Assembly: GCA_015064745.1 (NCBI GenBank)
Contig: SVRR01000007.1
Span: forward strand, 1-62,541
Source: Oscillospiraceae bacterium
Lineage (GTDB): Bacteria > Bacillota > Clostridia > Oscillospirales > CAG-272
Direction: 5' to 3'
DNA length: 62,541 bases
The notes below the pieces were generated by a model. It saw nothing but the letters and a program-made list of their open reading frames with translations. It did not search any database and was not told the origin of the DNA. Positions 1 to 8,095 of the stretch are shown piece after piece; positions within the stretch are counted from its first letter, which is position 1, and each line of letters starts with the position of its first letter. Both the position numbers and the translations under genes were made by a program.

Positions 1-1
1 C

Positions 2-1792
2 GCTACCCTCTGCAACCAGATGGTCAACTTCCTCGGTATCATGCAGAACGAGTGGGCGGGCGCACAGGCGTTCTCCTCCTTTGATACCTATCTTGCCCCC
101 TTCGTTAAGGCAGATAACCTCACCTACGATCAAGTCAAAAAGTGCATCGAGTCCTTCATCTACGGTGTTAACACCCCCTCTCGCTGGGGTACGCAGGCGC
201 CCTTCTCCAACATCACGCTTGACTGGACCGTACCTGCCGACCTTGCAGAGCTGAACGCCATCGTGGGCGGCAAGGAGATGCCCTTTAAGTATAAGGACTG
301 CAAGGCAGAGATGGATATGGTCAACCGCGCCTTCATCGAGACCATGATCGAGGGCGACGCCAACGGCCGCGGCTTCCAGTACCCCATCCCCACCTACTCC
401 ATCACCCGCGACTTTGACTGGTCGGAGACCGAGAACAACAAGCTTCTCTTTGAGATGACCGCAAAGTACGGTACTCCCTACTTCTCCAACTACATCAACA
501 GCGATATGGAGCCCTCCGACGTTCGCTCCATGTGCTGCCGCTTGCGCCTTGACCTTCGCGAGCTTCGCAAGAAATCGGGCGGCTACTTCGGCAGCGGTGA
601 GTCCACCGGCTCCATCGGTGTCGTCACCATCAACATGCCGAGAATCGCTTATCTCGCCGAGGACGAGGCAGACTTCTACCGCCGCCTTGACCATATGATG
701 GACGTCTCCGCACGCTCCCTCAAAGTAAAGCGTGAGGTCATCACCAAGCTTCTGGGCGAGGGACTTTATCCCTATACGAGAAGATACCTCGGCACCTTCT
801 CCAACCACTTCTCCACCATCGGTCTTATCGGCATGAACGAGGTGGGTCTGAACGCGAAGTGGCTGAAGTGCGATATGACGCATGAAGCGACCCAGAAGTT
901 CTCCGCCGAGGTGCTTGACCACATGAGAGAGCGCCTTTCCGACTATCAGGAGCTGTACGGCGACCTCTACAACCTCGAAGCGACCCCCGCAGAGTCCACC
1001 ACCTACCGCTTCGCGAAGCACGATAAGAAGCGCTTCCCCGAGATCATCACCGCTTCGAACGGCGCTACCCCCTACTACACCAACTCCTCTCACCTGCCCG
1101 TCAGCTACACCGAGGACGTGTTTGACGCGCTCTCCATTCAGGACGAGCTCCAGACCCGCTACACCTCCGGTACCGTCTTCCACGCCTTTATCGGTGAGAG
1201 ACTGCCCGACTGGAAGGCTGCGGCAACCCTCGTGCGCAAGATTGCCGAGAACTACAAGCTTCCCTACTATTCCATCTCCCCCACCTACTCGGTCTGCAAG
1301 GACCACGGTTATATCGCGGGTGAAGAGTTCAAGTGCCCCGAATGCGGCAACAACACCGAGGTTTACAGCCGTATCACGGGCTACTACCGCCCCGTACAGA
1401 ACTGGAACGACGGTAAGGCACAGGAGTACAAGGAAAGACGTCTTTACGACATTCCCAAGTCCTACTCCCGCCACGAAACGGATGTGGACTTTAAGACGCC
1501 CCTCTTCGATCGCACCGAGGCCATTGGCGAAAGCACTCCCATTTTTGATACCGAAGCAGACAACCGCACCATTCTCTTCGCTACCAAGACCTGCCCCAAC
1601 TGCAAGATGGCAATGGCATTCCTCGATAAGGCGGGCATGAGCTATGAGCACGTGATCGCCGACGAGGACAGAGACCTCGTTGAGCAGTTCGACATTCACC
1701 AAGCTCCCACGCTGGTCGTCGTTCGCGGCGGCAAGGTGGAGAAGATCGTGAACGTCTCGAACATCCGCAAATATATCGAAGCAAACAGCTAA
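2..1792 (+). CDS. nrdD: Anaerobic ribonucleoside-triphosphate reductase (class III) with fused C-terminal glutaredoxin-like domain, 5' truncated
   Basis: Reduces ribonucleotides to deoxyribonucleotides by glycyl-radical chemistry without oxygen. The frame is open from base 2, so the N-terminus (including any ATP cone) lies outside the window. The C-terminal zinc site is visible as CxxH followed by CPEC, then the glycyl radical motif RITGYYR with its glycine codon at 1379-1381. About 55 residues later comes a second domain, roughly 1567-1790, with a thioredoxin-fold CPNC motif (Cys codons at 1592 and 1601) and the cis-proline stretch QAPT. Class III enzymes are known to use either formate or a thioredoxin/glutaredoxin-type reductant; the covalent redoxin and the adjacent trxB point to the second type. 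No nrdG activase is seen downstream; it may lie upstream. The family call is firm, the reductant is inferred. Confidence 0.95.
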   Translation, partial: ATLCNQMVNFLGIMQNEWAGAQAFSSFDTYLAPFVKADNLTYDQVKKCIESFIYGVNTPSRWGTQAPFSNITLDWTVPADLAELNAIVGGKEMPFKYKDCKAEMDMVNRAFIETMIEGDANGRGFQYPIPTYSITRDFDWSETENNKLLFEMTAKYGTPYFSNYINSDMEPSDVRSMCCRLRLDLRELRKKSGGYFGSGESTGSIGVVTINMPRIAYLAEDEADFYRRLDHMMDVSARSLKVKREVITKLLGEGLYPYTRRYLGTFSNHFSTIGLIGMNEVGLNAKWLKCDMTHEATQKFSAEVLDHMRERLSDYQELYGDLYNLEATPAESTTYRFAKHDKKRFPEIITASNGATPYYTNSSHLPVSYTEDVFDALSIQDELQTRYTSGTVFHAFIGERLPDWKAAATLVRKIAENYKLPYYSISPTYSVCKDHGYIAGEEFKCPECGNNTEVYSRITGYYRPVQNWNDGKAQEYKERRLYDIPKSYSRHETDVDFKTPLFDRTEAIGESTPIFDTEADNRTILFATKTCPNCKMAMAFLDKAGMSYEHVIADEDRDLVEQFDIHQAPTLVVVRGGKVEKIVNVSNIRKYIEANS

Positions 1793-1800
1793 AAAAACAA

Positions 1801-1826
1801 AGCCCCGCGCCACAGCGGGGCTTTTT
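1801..1826 (+). terminator. Intrinsic terminator between nrdD and trxB
   Basis: An 8-bp GC-rich perfect stem (AGCCCCGC / GCGGGGCT) with a 6-nt loop is followed by a T run. It starts 9 bases after the nrdD stop and ends just before the trxB ribosome site. trxB therefore probably receives only read-through from nrdD, as no separate promoter is visible in the gap. Confidence 0.85.
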
Positions 1827-1840
1827 AAAGGAGAGTTACC

Positions 1841-2749
1841 ATGTACGATATTTTGATCGTCGGCTCAGGTCCCGCGGGACTGACTGCCGCCATTTACGCG
1901 CTTCGTGCCGATAAAAGCGTTCTCGTCCTGGAGAAGGAGACCTTCGGCGGACAGATCACCCTCTCGCCCCACGTGGAAAACTGCCCCGGCTTTCCCCATA
2001 TCAGCGGAAGCGAGCTGGGCGAAAAGCTGCTTGACCAAGCCATGGGTCTGGGCGCTGAGATCGACATGGGCGAGGTCACGGGCATTCGCCGTCAGGGTGA
2101 GACCTGCATCGTTTCTACCGCCGAGGGAAGCGAATACGCCGCGCGTGCCGTGATTTTAGCCACCGGCTCTCGCCACCGCCCCCTCGGTGTTGCACGAGAG
2201 GAAGAATTTATCGGTCACGGCATTTCCTATTGCGCCGTTTGCGACGGTGCCTTCTACGCAGGCCGCGAGATCGCCGTCATCGGCGGCGGCAACTCCGCGC
2301 TCCAAGAGGCGGTCATGCTGTCGGACATCTGCAAAAAAGTCACCGTGGTGCAAAACCTTGCCGTCCTCACGGGCGAAAAAAGGCTTGCCGACAAGCTCGA
2401 CGCGAAGGATAACGTAGATTTTATTTACAGCACCGTCGTTACGGCGCTCGAAGGTGAAAAGGAGCTTACCGCCCTTCACCTGAAAAACACCGAAACGGGC
2501 AAGGAGTCCCGCCTCTCTTTGGACGGCGCATTCGTTTGCATCGGACAGATCCCCGAAAACGAGCCCTTCCGTGAGCACGTCACGCTCAACGACTACGGCT
2601 ACTTTGAAGCGGGCGAGGATTGTCTCACGCGCGACCCCGCCATCTTCGTCGCGGGCGATTGCCGTTCCAAGCGTATCCGCCAGATCACGACTGCCACCGC
2701 TGACGGTGCCGTCGCCGCCATCGCCGCGTGCCGATATCTGGATAAATAA
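1841..2749 (+). CDS. trxB: Thioredoxin reductase (NADPH, FAD-dependent)
   Basis: Transfers electrons from NADPH through FAD and a redox disulfide to thioredoxin-like proteins. The protein is 302 residues, the usual length for the bacterial low-Mr type. Visible motifs are the N-terminal FAD-binding VGSGPAG (residues 7-13), the redox-active CAVCDG (C131, C134), the NADPH-binding VIGGGNS near residue 147 and the C-terminal FAD motif FVAGDCR. The start is set by GGAGAG six bases upstream. It follows nrdD in the same direction, and the redoxin domain fused to NrdD is its likely local partner, which would supply reducing power to anaerobic DNA-precursor synthesis; that link is inference from context. 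Confidence 0.95.
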   Translation: MYDILIVGSGPAGLTAAIYALRADKSVLVLEKETFGGQITLSPHVENCPGFPHISGSELGEKLLDQAMGLGAEIDMGEVTGIRRQGETCIVSTAEGSEYAARAVILATGSRHRPLGVAREEEFIGHGISYCAVCDGAFYAGREIAVIGGGNSALQEAVMLSDICKKVTVVQNLAVLTGEKRLADKLDAKDNVDFIYSTVVTALEGEKELTALHLKNTETGKESRLSLDGAFVCIGQIPENEPFREHVTLNDYGYFEAGEDCLTRDPAIFVAGDCRSKRIRQITTATADGAVAAIAACRYLDK

Positions 2750-2752
2750 TGA

Positions 2753-2926
2753 TATATCGCTCACGCGATATGCGCCAACGGAAGCAGAGCTTCCGTGCAA
2801 AATCTTCGATTTTGAAGCGAATTTATGATATATCCTTTTCTTCAAGCGTATATCACCTTTATGGCTATGCCTTCGGCGTATTCACAAAGGATATTATCCT
2901 CCGTTCCCCGAAGGAACGGATATCAC
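2753..2926. repeat. Chain of short palindromes (hairpin cluster) downstream of trxB
   Basis: The 175 bases hold a run of perfect small stems: ATATCGC/GCGATAT, ACGGAAGC/GCTTCCGT, AAAATC/GATTTT, a longer ATATCCTTT/AAAGGATAT pair enclosing further small stems, and TCCGTTCC/GGAACGGA. Loops are 3-5 bases and repeatedly of the TTC or CCGAA kind. No coding potential. It resembles REP-like intergenic palindrome clusters common in Clostridia genomes, sitting between convergent genes; function unknown. Confidence 0.65.
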
Positions 2927-2956
2927 AAAAAGCACTTGCTCTCGCAAGTGCTTTTT
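2927..2956. terminator. Bidirectional terminator between trxB and the DUF4830 gene
   Basis: A 13-bp perfect stem AAAAAGCACTTGC / GCAAGTGCTTTTT with a 4-base loop. A run on one side and T run on the other let it serve trxB on the plus strand and the convergent gene on the minus strand. Confidence 0.85.
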
Positions 2957-2959
2957 GAT

Positions 2960-3415
2960 TTACAGAAGAGGCTTTACGTTCTTACCGTTCTCTCCCGTGA
3001 GATCCGCCCCCACGATGCGGTCGCGGTAAACGAGAAGGGTGGCGTACTCCTTTTCCTTTCCGTCCTCGCTTGCAAGCTCGTAGGTGTAGCGGGTGAGTGT
3101 CTTGCCCGTGTATTTTTCAAGATCAAAGCCCTGCTCCCTTTGCAGCTGATTGTAGCCGAGAAGGACGGCGTCAAGCGTCGGAGGGAGGGTATATTCTACC
3201 GTACTCTTCGCGTCGCCCGTTGCTTTATAGCCGAGCGAAGAAAGAAAATCGCGGCGGTCGGTCTCGGTGTACATACCGTCGTATCGCACGTCCGTACCCG
3301 AAAGCACGGGCTCCTCGGCTGTATAAAAGACCGTCATACCCACAAGCACAGTCACGGATAACACGAGTATTCCCACGAAGCGAAGCGTGGTCGCTTTTAC
3401 GGCACAAATAAACAT
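2960..3415 (-). CDS. DUF4830 family protein, single N-terminal membrane anchor
   Basis: A 151-residue protein of unknown function. The start chosen is the ATG at 3415, preceded by GAGAGGAAC; the open frame runs 29 codons further upstream but without a ribosome site. Residues 10-35 form one hydrophobic segment, so the bulk is probably outside the membrane. The C-terminal half has the pattern TLPP..D.V...YN.LQ...GFDL..Y.GK...RYTYE followed by a short strand-rich tail, which matches my memory of DUF4830, a Firmicutes family of membrane-anchored proteins. It faces trxB tail to tail with a shared terminator, so the neighbourhood says little about its role. Confidence 0.7.
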   Translation of the reverse strand: MFICAVKATTLRFVGILVLSVTVLVGMTVFYTAEEPVLSGTDVRYDGMYTETDRRDFLSSLGYKATGDAKSTVEYTLPPTLDAVLLGYNQLQREQGFDLEKYTGKTLTRYTYELASEDGKEKEYATLLVYRDRIVGADLTGENGKNVKPLL

Positions 3416-3515
3416 ATTCTGTTCCTCTCTTTTCGTTTTCACGGCATCATATGCGAAAAAGAGAAGATTTATACCAAAAAAAGCAAGGGTACGGACCGTC
3501 ATTCTACCAATGATT

Positions 3516-3734
3516 TTATTTTAGCTTTCTCGGCGTATCGATAAACCCCGCAATGTAGTCAAGGGAAATGTTATAATATTGGGCTAACGCAACCACACGC
3601 TCAAACGGAATGGCTCTTTTGCCGTTTTCATACTGCGCATAATAGGATTGGCTCGTGCCTATAACTTTTGCAATTTCTTCCTGACTTTTATCAATATCTT
3701 CTCTAAGATCCTTTAGTCTTTGATATACGCTCAT
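3516..3734 (-). CDS. XRE (Cro/CI) family helix-turn-helix regulator
   Basis: A 72-residue single-domain repressor. Residues 1-65 form a typical HTH_3: RLKDLREDIDKSQEEIAKV, then GTSQSYYAQYENGKRAIP as recognition region, then ALAQYYNISLDYI. The start at 3734 (MSVYQ) is chosen because family members begin there and GGGGAAAG lies just upstream. It is transcribed divergently from the small gene at 3858 across an AT-rich region with repeated TGAACTA elements, so autoregulation and control of the neighbour are likely. The pair is markedly more AT-rich than the surrounding genes, which suggests acquisition, for example as a phage or plasmid remnant. Confidence 0.85.
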   Translation of the reverse strand: MSVYQRLKDLREDIDKSQEEIAKVIGTSQSYYAQYENGKRAIPFERVVALAQYYNISLDYIAGFIDTPRKLK

Positions 3735-3774
3735 TTCTTTCCCCTTTTTTCTTTTTTGAAAATTATAGCACAAA

Positions 3775-3840
3775 TGAACTAAAAAGGGTTGACTTTAGTT
3801 TATATATGAACTATAGTGTATTTAGTCTGCAATTGAACTA
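3775..3840 (+). promoter_or_regulatory. Promoter with repeated TGAACTA operator-like sites
   Basis: TTGACT (3789-3794), a 17-base spacer and TATAGT (3812-3817) form a good sigma-A promoter for the gene at 3858. TGAACTA-type elements occur near 3775, inside the spacer/-10 at 3806-3813 and at 3834-3840, with inverted TTTAGTT at 3794-3800. They overlap the promoter and are plausible binding sites for the adjacent XRE repressor. Confidence 0.65.
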
Positions 3841-3857
3841 AAAGGAAGGGTAAAAAA

Positions 3858-4124
3858 ATGAAAGAAATACTTGAAAAGTTATGGAGTGAATATCTTTGGG
3901 AAAAATGTACCGCAATTGATACGGATGAGGAGCGAAGCCTTGCTAAAAGTGCTATAAAGCTACACGAAAAAGCTAACGCTCTACTTAACAAAGAGCAACG
4001 AGAAGCTGTAGAAAAATATGTTGCCGAATTATGCGATATTGACACCCTTTTTGCGAAAAAGGCGTTTTTTAAAGGGTGTGAATTCGCCATCTCTTTTCTT
4101 TTAGAGGCAGGAAATCACGGATAG
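3858..4124 (+). CDS. Small DUF6809-like protein
   Basis: An 88-residue, mostly helical, charged protein of unknown function. The pattern of an N-terminal LEKLW..Y, a central LHEKANALLNKEQREAVEKYV and a C-terminal FFKGCEFAISFLLEA matches the small phage- and element-associated proteins grouped as DUF6809. The ribosome site is GGAAGGG nine bases before the ATG. It pairs divergently with an XRE repressor and is followed by its own terminator, so it looks like an independent two-gene module. No catalytic motif can be seen. Confidence 0.65.
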   Translation: MKEILEKLWSEYLWEKCTAIDTDEERSLAKSAIKLHEKANALLNKEQREAVEKYVAELCDIDTLFAKKAFFKGCEFAISFLLEAGNHG

Positions 4125-4135
4125 GCCGAAAAAAG

Positions 4136-4168
4136 GCGAAGAATTTTTATATTCCTCGCCCTTTTTTT
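4136..4168 (+). terminator. Terminator after the DUF6809-like gene
   Basis: GGCGAAGAAT / ATTCCTCGCC stem with one mismatch and a 6-base loop, followed by CTTTTTTT. It closes the small AT-rich module and lies before the convergent acyl-CoA synthetase fusion. Confidence 0.8.
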
Positions 4169-4197
4169 GTCGATATATATTCTATTTTATTCGTTTT

Positions 4198-6657
4198 TTA
4201 CTTTTTAAGTCCCAGACGCTCCGCGGACTCATCACGCATCTTGTACTTTAAGATCTTTCCGGCGGCGTTCATCGGGAACTCATCTACGAAGAGGAAGTAT
4301 CTCGGTACCTTGTGGCGCGCGATGGAGGCGTTGCCGTACTCGCGCATCTCGTTCTCGTCTGCCGTTTCTCCCTTGTGCAGAATGACCCAAGCACAGCACT
4401 CCTCGCCGTATCTCTCGTCGGGAACGCCGACCACCTGAACGTCACGCACCTTGGGATTGGTCAGATAGAACTCCTCGATCTCGCGGGGATACAGGTTTTC
4501 GCCGCCGCGGATGATCATATCCTTGAGGCGTCCTGTCACCTTGTAGTAGCCGTCAGGCGTTCTCATACAGATATCTCCCGAATGGAGCCAACCGTCGGCG
4601 TCAATGGCTTGTGCCGTCGCCTCGGGCATTTTGTAATAGCCCTTCATGATATTAAAGCCGCGCGCAACGAACTCGCCGCTTTCCCCATCGGGAAGCTCAA
4701 GTCCCGTTTCGGGGTCGATGATCTTACACTCTACACCGGGGAAGGCGCTGCCGACCGTCTCCACGCGATGGTCAATATCCTCGTTGACCTCACCCATCGT
4801 ACAGCCGGGAGATGCCTCGGTCTGACCGTAGACCGAAATGATCTCACGCATGTTCATTTCGTCGGCGGCGCGGCGCATGAGGTCTGCGGGGCAGTTTGCG
4901 CCCGCCATGATACCCGTTCTCATATAGGAGAAGTCCGTCTTGGCAAAATCGGGATGGTTAAACATCGCAATAAACATGGTGGGAACGCCGTTAAAGCAGG
5001 TAATGTGCTCGTCGTTCACACAGGCAAGCGAGGACTTGGGAGAGAAATAGGGAATGGGGCAAAGCGTGCCTCCATGCGTCATCATAGAGGTCATGGAAAG
5101 CACCATGCCGAAGCAATGGAACATCGGCACTTGGATCATCATGCGGTCTGCCGTCGAAAGATCCATGCGGTCTCCGATGGTCTTACCGTTGTTGACGATG
5201 TTGCGGTGGGTGAGCATAACGCCCTTGGGGAAGCCGGTCGTGCCCGAGGTGTATTGCATATTGCATACGTCGTCGGGGCGCACGAGAGACGCGCGTCTTC
5301 TGACCTCCTCACGCGGAACGAGCGTGGCGCGGGAAAGCATTTCCTCATACGAAAGGCATCCGTCCATCGAAAAGCCAACCGTCACGACGTTGCGAAGGAA
5401 GGGCAGATTTTTGGAATAGAGAGGCGTGCCGGGCGTGAGCGTTTTTAATTCGGGACACAGCTCCTCCACGATCTCCTTGTAGTTGATATCCTTGCAATAC
5501 TCTATCATCACGAGCGTATGGGTGTCGGACTGGCGCAAGAGATATTCGATCTCATGGATTTTATACGCCGTGTTCACCGTCACGAGAACGGCACCGATCT
5601 TGGTGGTCGCCCAGAAGGTGATATACCATTCGGGAACGTTGGTCGCCCAAACAGCTACGTGGTCGCCCGCCTTGACACCGAGAGAGATGAGGGCGGCGGC
5701 GCACTCGTCCACGTCGCGGCGGAACTGCTCGTAGGTTCTCGTATAATCAAGCGTCGGGAACTTAAAGGCGTATTGGTCGGGATAGGTCTCTGCCATCGTA
5801 TCGAGAACGTCCGAGAAGGTCGCTTCGATCACGTCGTATTTCTTCCATACGAAGGTACCCGTTCTCGCGCGATTATAGTACGCACGGTCAAACGCCTTCT
5901 TCTCACGGTTCAGCGAAGAAATATAGTTCGTAAAATGGGTGAGAACGATATCGGCGTCGCTGATCTCCTCGTTCCAAGCGGCACAGATAAAGCCCTCGTA
6001 GTTGAGAGAGGACAAAGCACCAAGCACCTTATCCACCGCAAGGTCGCCCTCTCCGATAAGAACGGTCCTTCCGTCCTTCATATCGCCAAGGCGCACGTAC
6101 TTGATATATGCCCCCAGCGTCTTGATGGTTGCCTCTGCCGTCTCGCCTGCGTCAAAAAACGTGCCTCTGACGTTCCACGACGCGCCGATGGCGGCGGACG
6201 CGAAATGATTGATGATACCGATAACGTTCTCGGTACGCGCAAGGTACCCCACCGTTTCAAAGAGAATGCTTACCTCTAACGCCTCGGCGCGCTTGATCGC
6301 CGCCGCCAGCTTTTCGTCCAAAACGGCAAAGGGGGTCTTTTTTTCCATGCGAACGATCACGCTCGGCGTACCCGAGATGGCTGCCATATCCACGTACTTC
6401 AAGGCAAGCTCGGCAGTCGTCTCCTCGCTTTCCAAAGGTGCGGGCATACGGAGCGCGGAAACGGCAAGATTTCGGTTCACGAGCTTTCTTTTGGCATCCG
6501 AAACGCGGTCGTGTCGCAAAACGCTGTCGTAATGCGCGCTTCTTTCCTTCACGGCATCGTATATTTCAAAGCCCTCAAAGCCGTAATCATAGGCGTAACG
6601 GCAAAGGTCAAGAAAGGAAGCACGGCTTACGTTCTTGGTTGAAAATACGATCTTCAT
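4198..6657 (-). CDS. Fusion of a sugar-isomerase-like TIM barrel with an AMP-forming acyl-CoA synthetase
   Basis: An 819-residue protein with two unrelated domains. Residues 1 to about 265 resemble the xylose-isomerase-like/AP endonuclease 2 TIM barrel (FSTKNVSRASFLDLCRYAYDYGFEGFEIYD at the start, ILFETVG in the middle, GEGDLAVDKVLGAL..LNYEGFI near the end). Residues about 285-819 are a complete ANL-superfamily adenylating enzyme: P-loop YTSGTTGFPKG, YGQTEASPG, GWLHSGD, hinge GRLKDMIIRGGENLYPREIE and catalytic lysine region NAAGKILKYK. Such enzymes activate a carboxylic acid to acyl-AMP and then acyl-CoA. The start at 6657 has AGGAGG six bases upstream and lies one base after the stop of the LeuA-like gene, so the two are translationally coupled and share the leucine T-box. 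Substrate unknown; the fusion is unusual. Confidence 0.85.
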   Translation of the reverse strand: MKIVFSTKNVSRASFLDLCRYAYDYGFEGFEIYDAVKERSAHYDSVLRHDRVSDAKRKLVNRNLAVSALRMPAPLESEETTAELALKYVDMAAISGTPSVIVRMEKKTPFAVLDEKLAAAIKRAEALEVSILFETVGYLARTENVIGIINHFASAAIGASWNVRGTFFDAGETAEATIKTLGAYIKYVRLGDMKDGRTVLIGEGDLAVDKVLGALSSLNYEGFICAAWNEEISDADIVLTHFTNYISSLNREKKAFDRAYYNRARTGTFVWKKYDVIEATFSDVLDTMAETYPDQYAFKFPTLDYTRTYEQFRRDVDECAAALISLGVKAGDHVAVWATNVPEWYITFWATTKIGAVLVTVNTAYKIHEIEYLLRQSDTHTLVMIEYCKDINYKEIVEELCPELKTLTPGTPLYSKNLPFLRNVVTVGFSMDGCLSYEEMLSRATLVPREEVRRRASLVRPDDVCNMQYTSGTTGFPKGVMLTHRNIVNNGKTIGDRMDLSTADRMMIQVPMFHCFGMVLSMTSMMTHGGTLCPIPYFSPKSSLACVNDEHITCFNGVPTMFIAMFNHPDFAKTDFSYMRTGIMAGANCPADLMRRAADEMNMREIISVYGQTEASPGCTMGEVNEDIDHRVETVGSAFPGVECKIIDPETGLELPDGESGEFVARGFNIMKGYYKMPEATAQAIDADGWLHSGDICMRTPDGYYKVTGRLKDMIIRGGENLYPREIEEFYLTNPKVRDVQVVGVPDERYGEECCAWVILHKGETADENEMREYGNASIARHKVPRYFLFVDEFPMNAAGKILKYKMRDESAERLGLKK

Positions 6658-6658
6658 A

Positions 6659-8047
6659 TCATGCCTCCTCAAAGACGATCTTGTTCAGCGCGTTGATATA
6701 CGCTCTGATACTCGCCGCGATAATGTCGGTCGACGTGCCGTTGCCGGAATACAGCTTGCCGCCGTTGCGCAGACGAACGAGCGCGGAGCCAAGCGCCTCT
6801 TTTCCCTCCGTTACGGATTGTACTTGATAATCGTCAAGCTCGTAGTGATGTCCTATGCACTGCTCAATGGCGCGGAAGGCAGAGTCGATCGGACCGTCGC
6901 CCGCGCTGACACCGCAAACCGTCTCACCGTTACGGGTCAAGGTGATCTGCGACACAGCACTCGAAAGGTTGCTGCTGGTCGTGGTATAGGATTCAAAATG
7001 GTAGGTAGAGGGCGCTTGCATCGCATAGCTTGCGATCAACGCCTCAAGCTCCTTCGCGCCGATAGCACCCTTCTTCGCAAGGACCTGACCGAGCGCCTTA
7101 TATACGTTTCCGACGTCCGCGTCCGAAAGCTCGTAGCCCATGAGCGCGGCGGCGTTTGCGACCTGCGCGGGAGTAGCGTCGGAATCCAAGAGAAGCTTCT
7201 TCTTTTCGCTGATCTCCTTTTCGGGCACGGCATCCTCGTGGCGAATGCCGGCAAGCATATCGTCAATGCTCGCGTGGATCTTGGTGCTGTTTAAGGAAAC
7301 CGACGCACCCAGCCTGTCGCCGCAAGCATTCACCGCATCGGAAAGCGCACCGGTCAAAAGGGCGTCCTTGCCGACCATAGCGCATTTGAGTCCGTCAGCC
7401 CCTGCCTCCACAGCGGCAAAGGCGGAAGCGACCGCCATACCGATGCGGTCGGACACGCCGACGCATACGGGGATATTAACAGCGCCCTTGACGGCAGCCG
7501 TCAAGGCACCGATCTCTTCGGGAACGGACGCACCCGCATTGTCGTAAACGCTGACCGAGGAAGCCCCGTTCTCCTCTGCCGTCTTGACGGCGGCGATCAG
7601 AAAATCCGCGTCAGCTCTCGTCGCGTCAAGCGCGCAAAATTCCACGTCGTCGCAAAGAGACTTCGCTTCCTTGACAAGCGCGCCGATCACTTCAAGCATC
7701 TTTGACTGCTTCACGTGATAGGTATATTCCATCTGTATGGTCGATACGGGAAGCTCCACTTGAAGGCGGGGATGCTTCGCCTCCTTGACACACTCCCACG
7801 CAAAGGAGACCCCCTCTGCGTCAAAGCCTACGGGAATGGCAAGTGCCGCATGGGCAACGTTTTTCGCGACAGTCTTATAAATAATGGCGTCCTCACGAGG
7901 ATTTTTTACAGGGGGAAGCTCAATAACGTCCGCACCGAGTCTGTCTGCACAGCCCGCAATCGCCGATTTTTCACGGAACAAAAGCGATACGGCTCTGTCC
8001 TCGGAAAGTCTTTTGAGCGTGACGTCCGAAACGTTGATTTTTTTCAT
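6659..8047 (-). CDS. LeuA-like protein with degenerate catalytic barrel and intact LeuA regulatory domain
   Basis: A 462-residue protein with the architecture of 2-isopropylmalate synthase: HMGL-like TIM barrel (about 1-280), linker, and the C-terminal leucine-binding allosteric domain (about 335-462, with GDGPIDSAF, SGNGTSTDIIAASIRAY). The barrel has lost its chemistry. The conserved LRDGEQ near residue 11 is replaced by LKRLSED, and the metal-binding HxHND before LGMAVA is replaced by GVSDR, so both metal histidines and the catalytic Arg/Asp are absent. The third ligand region is also unlike LeuA. The start at 8047 has AAGGAG ten bases upstream. It lies behind a leucine-specific T-box and is coupled to the acyl-CoA synthetase fusion. 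It may be a leucine sensor or scaffold, or have a changed reaction; annotating it as leuA would probably be wrong. Confidence 0.8.
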   Translation of the reverse strand: MKKINVSDVTLKRLSEDRAVSLLFREKSAIAGCADRLGADVIELPPVKNPREDAIIYKTVAKNVAHAALAIPVGFDAEGVSFAWECVKEAKHPRLQVELPVSTIQMEYTYHVKQSKMLEVIGALVKEAKSLCDDVEFCALDATRADADFLIAAVKTAEENGASSVSVYDNAGASVPEEIGALTAAVKGAVNIPVCVGVSDRIGMAVASAFAAVEAGADGLKCAMVGKDALLTGALSDAVNACGDRLGASVSLNSTKIHASIDDMLAGIRHEDAVPEKEISEKKKLLLDSDATPAQVANAAALMGYELSDADVGNVYKALGQVLAKKGAIGAKELEALIASYAMQAPSTYHFESYTTTSSNLSSAVSQITLTRNGETVCGVSAGDGPIDSAFRAIEQCIGHHYELDDYQVQSVTEGKEALGSALVRLRNGGKLYSGNGTSTDIIAASIRAYINALNKIVFEEA

Positions 8048-8095
8048 TTTGAGAAACTCCTTTTCTGTCATCGGAATGTAAAACCGTATTTCTAC

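Noticed and set aside
6659..8047. Ordinary leuA (2-isopropylmalate synthase)
   Set aside because: Overall architecture fits, but the catalytic Arg-Asp and metal histidine motifs are missing.
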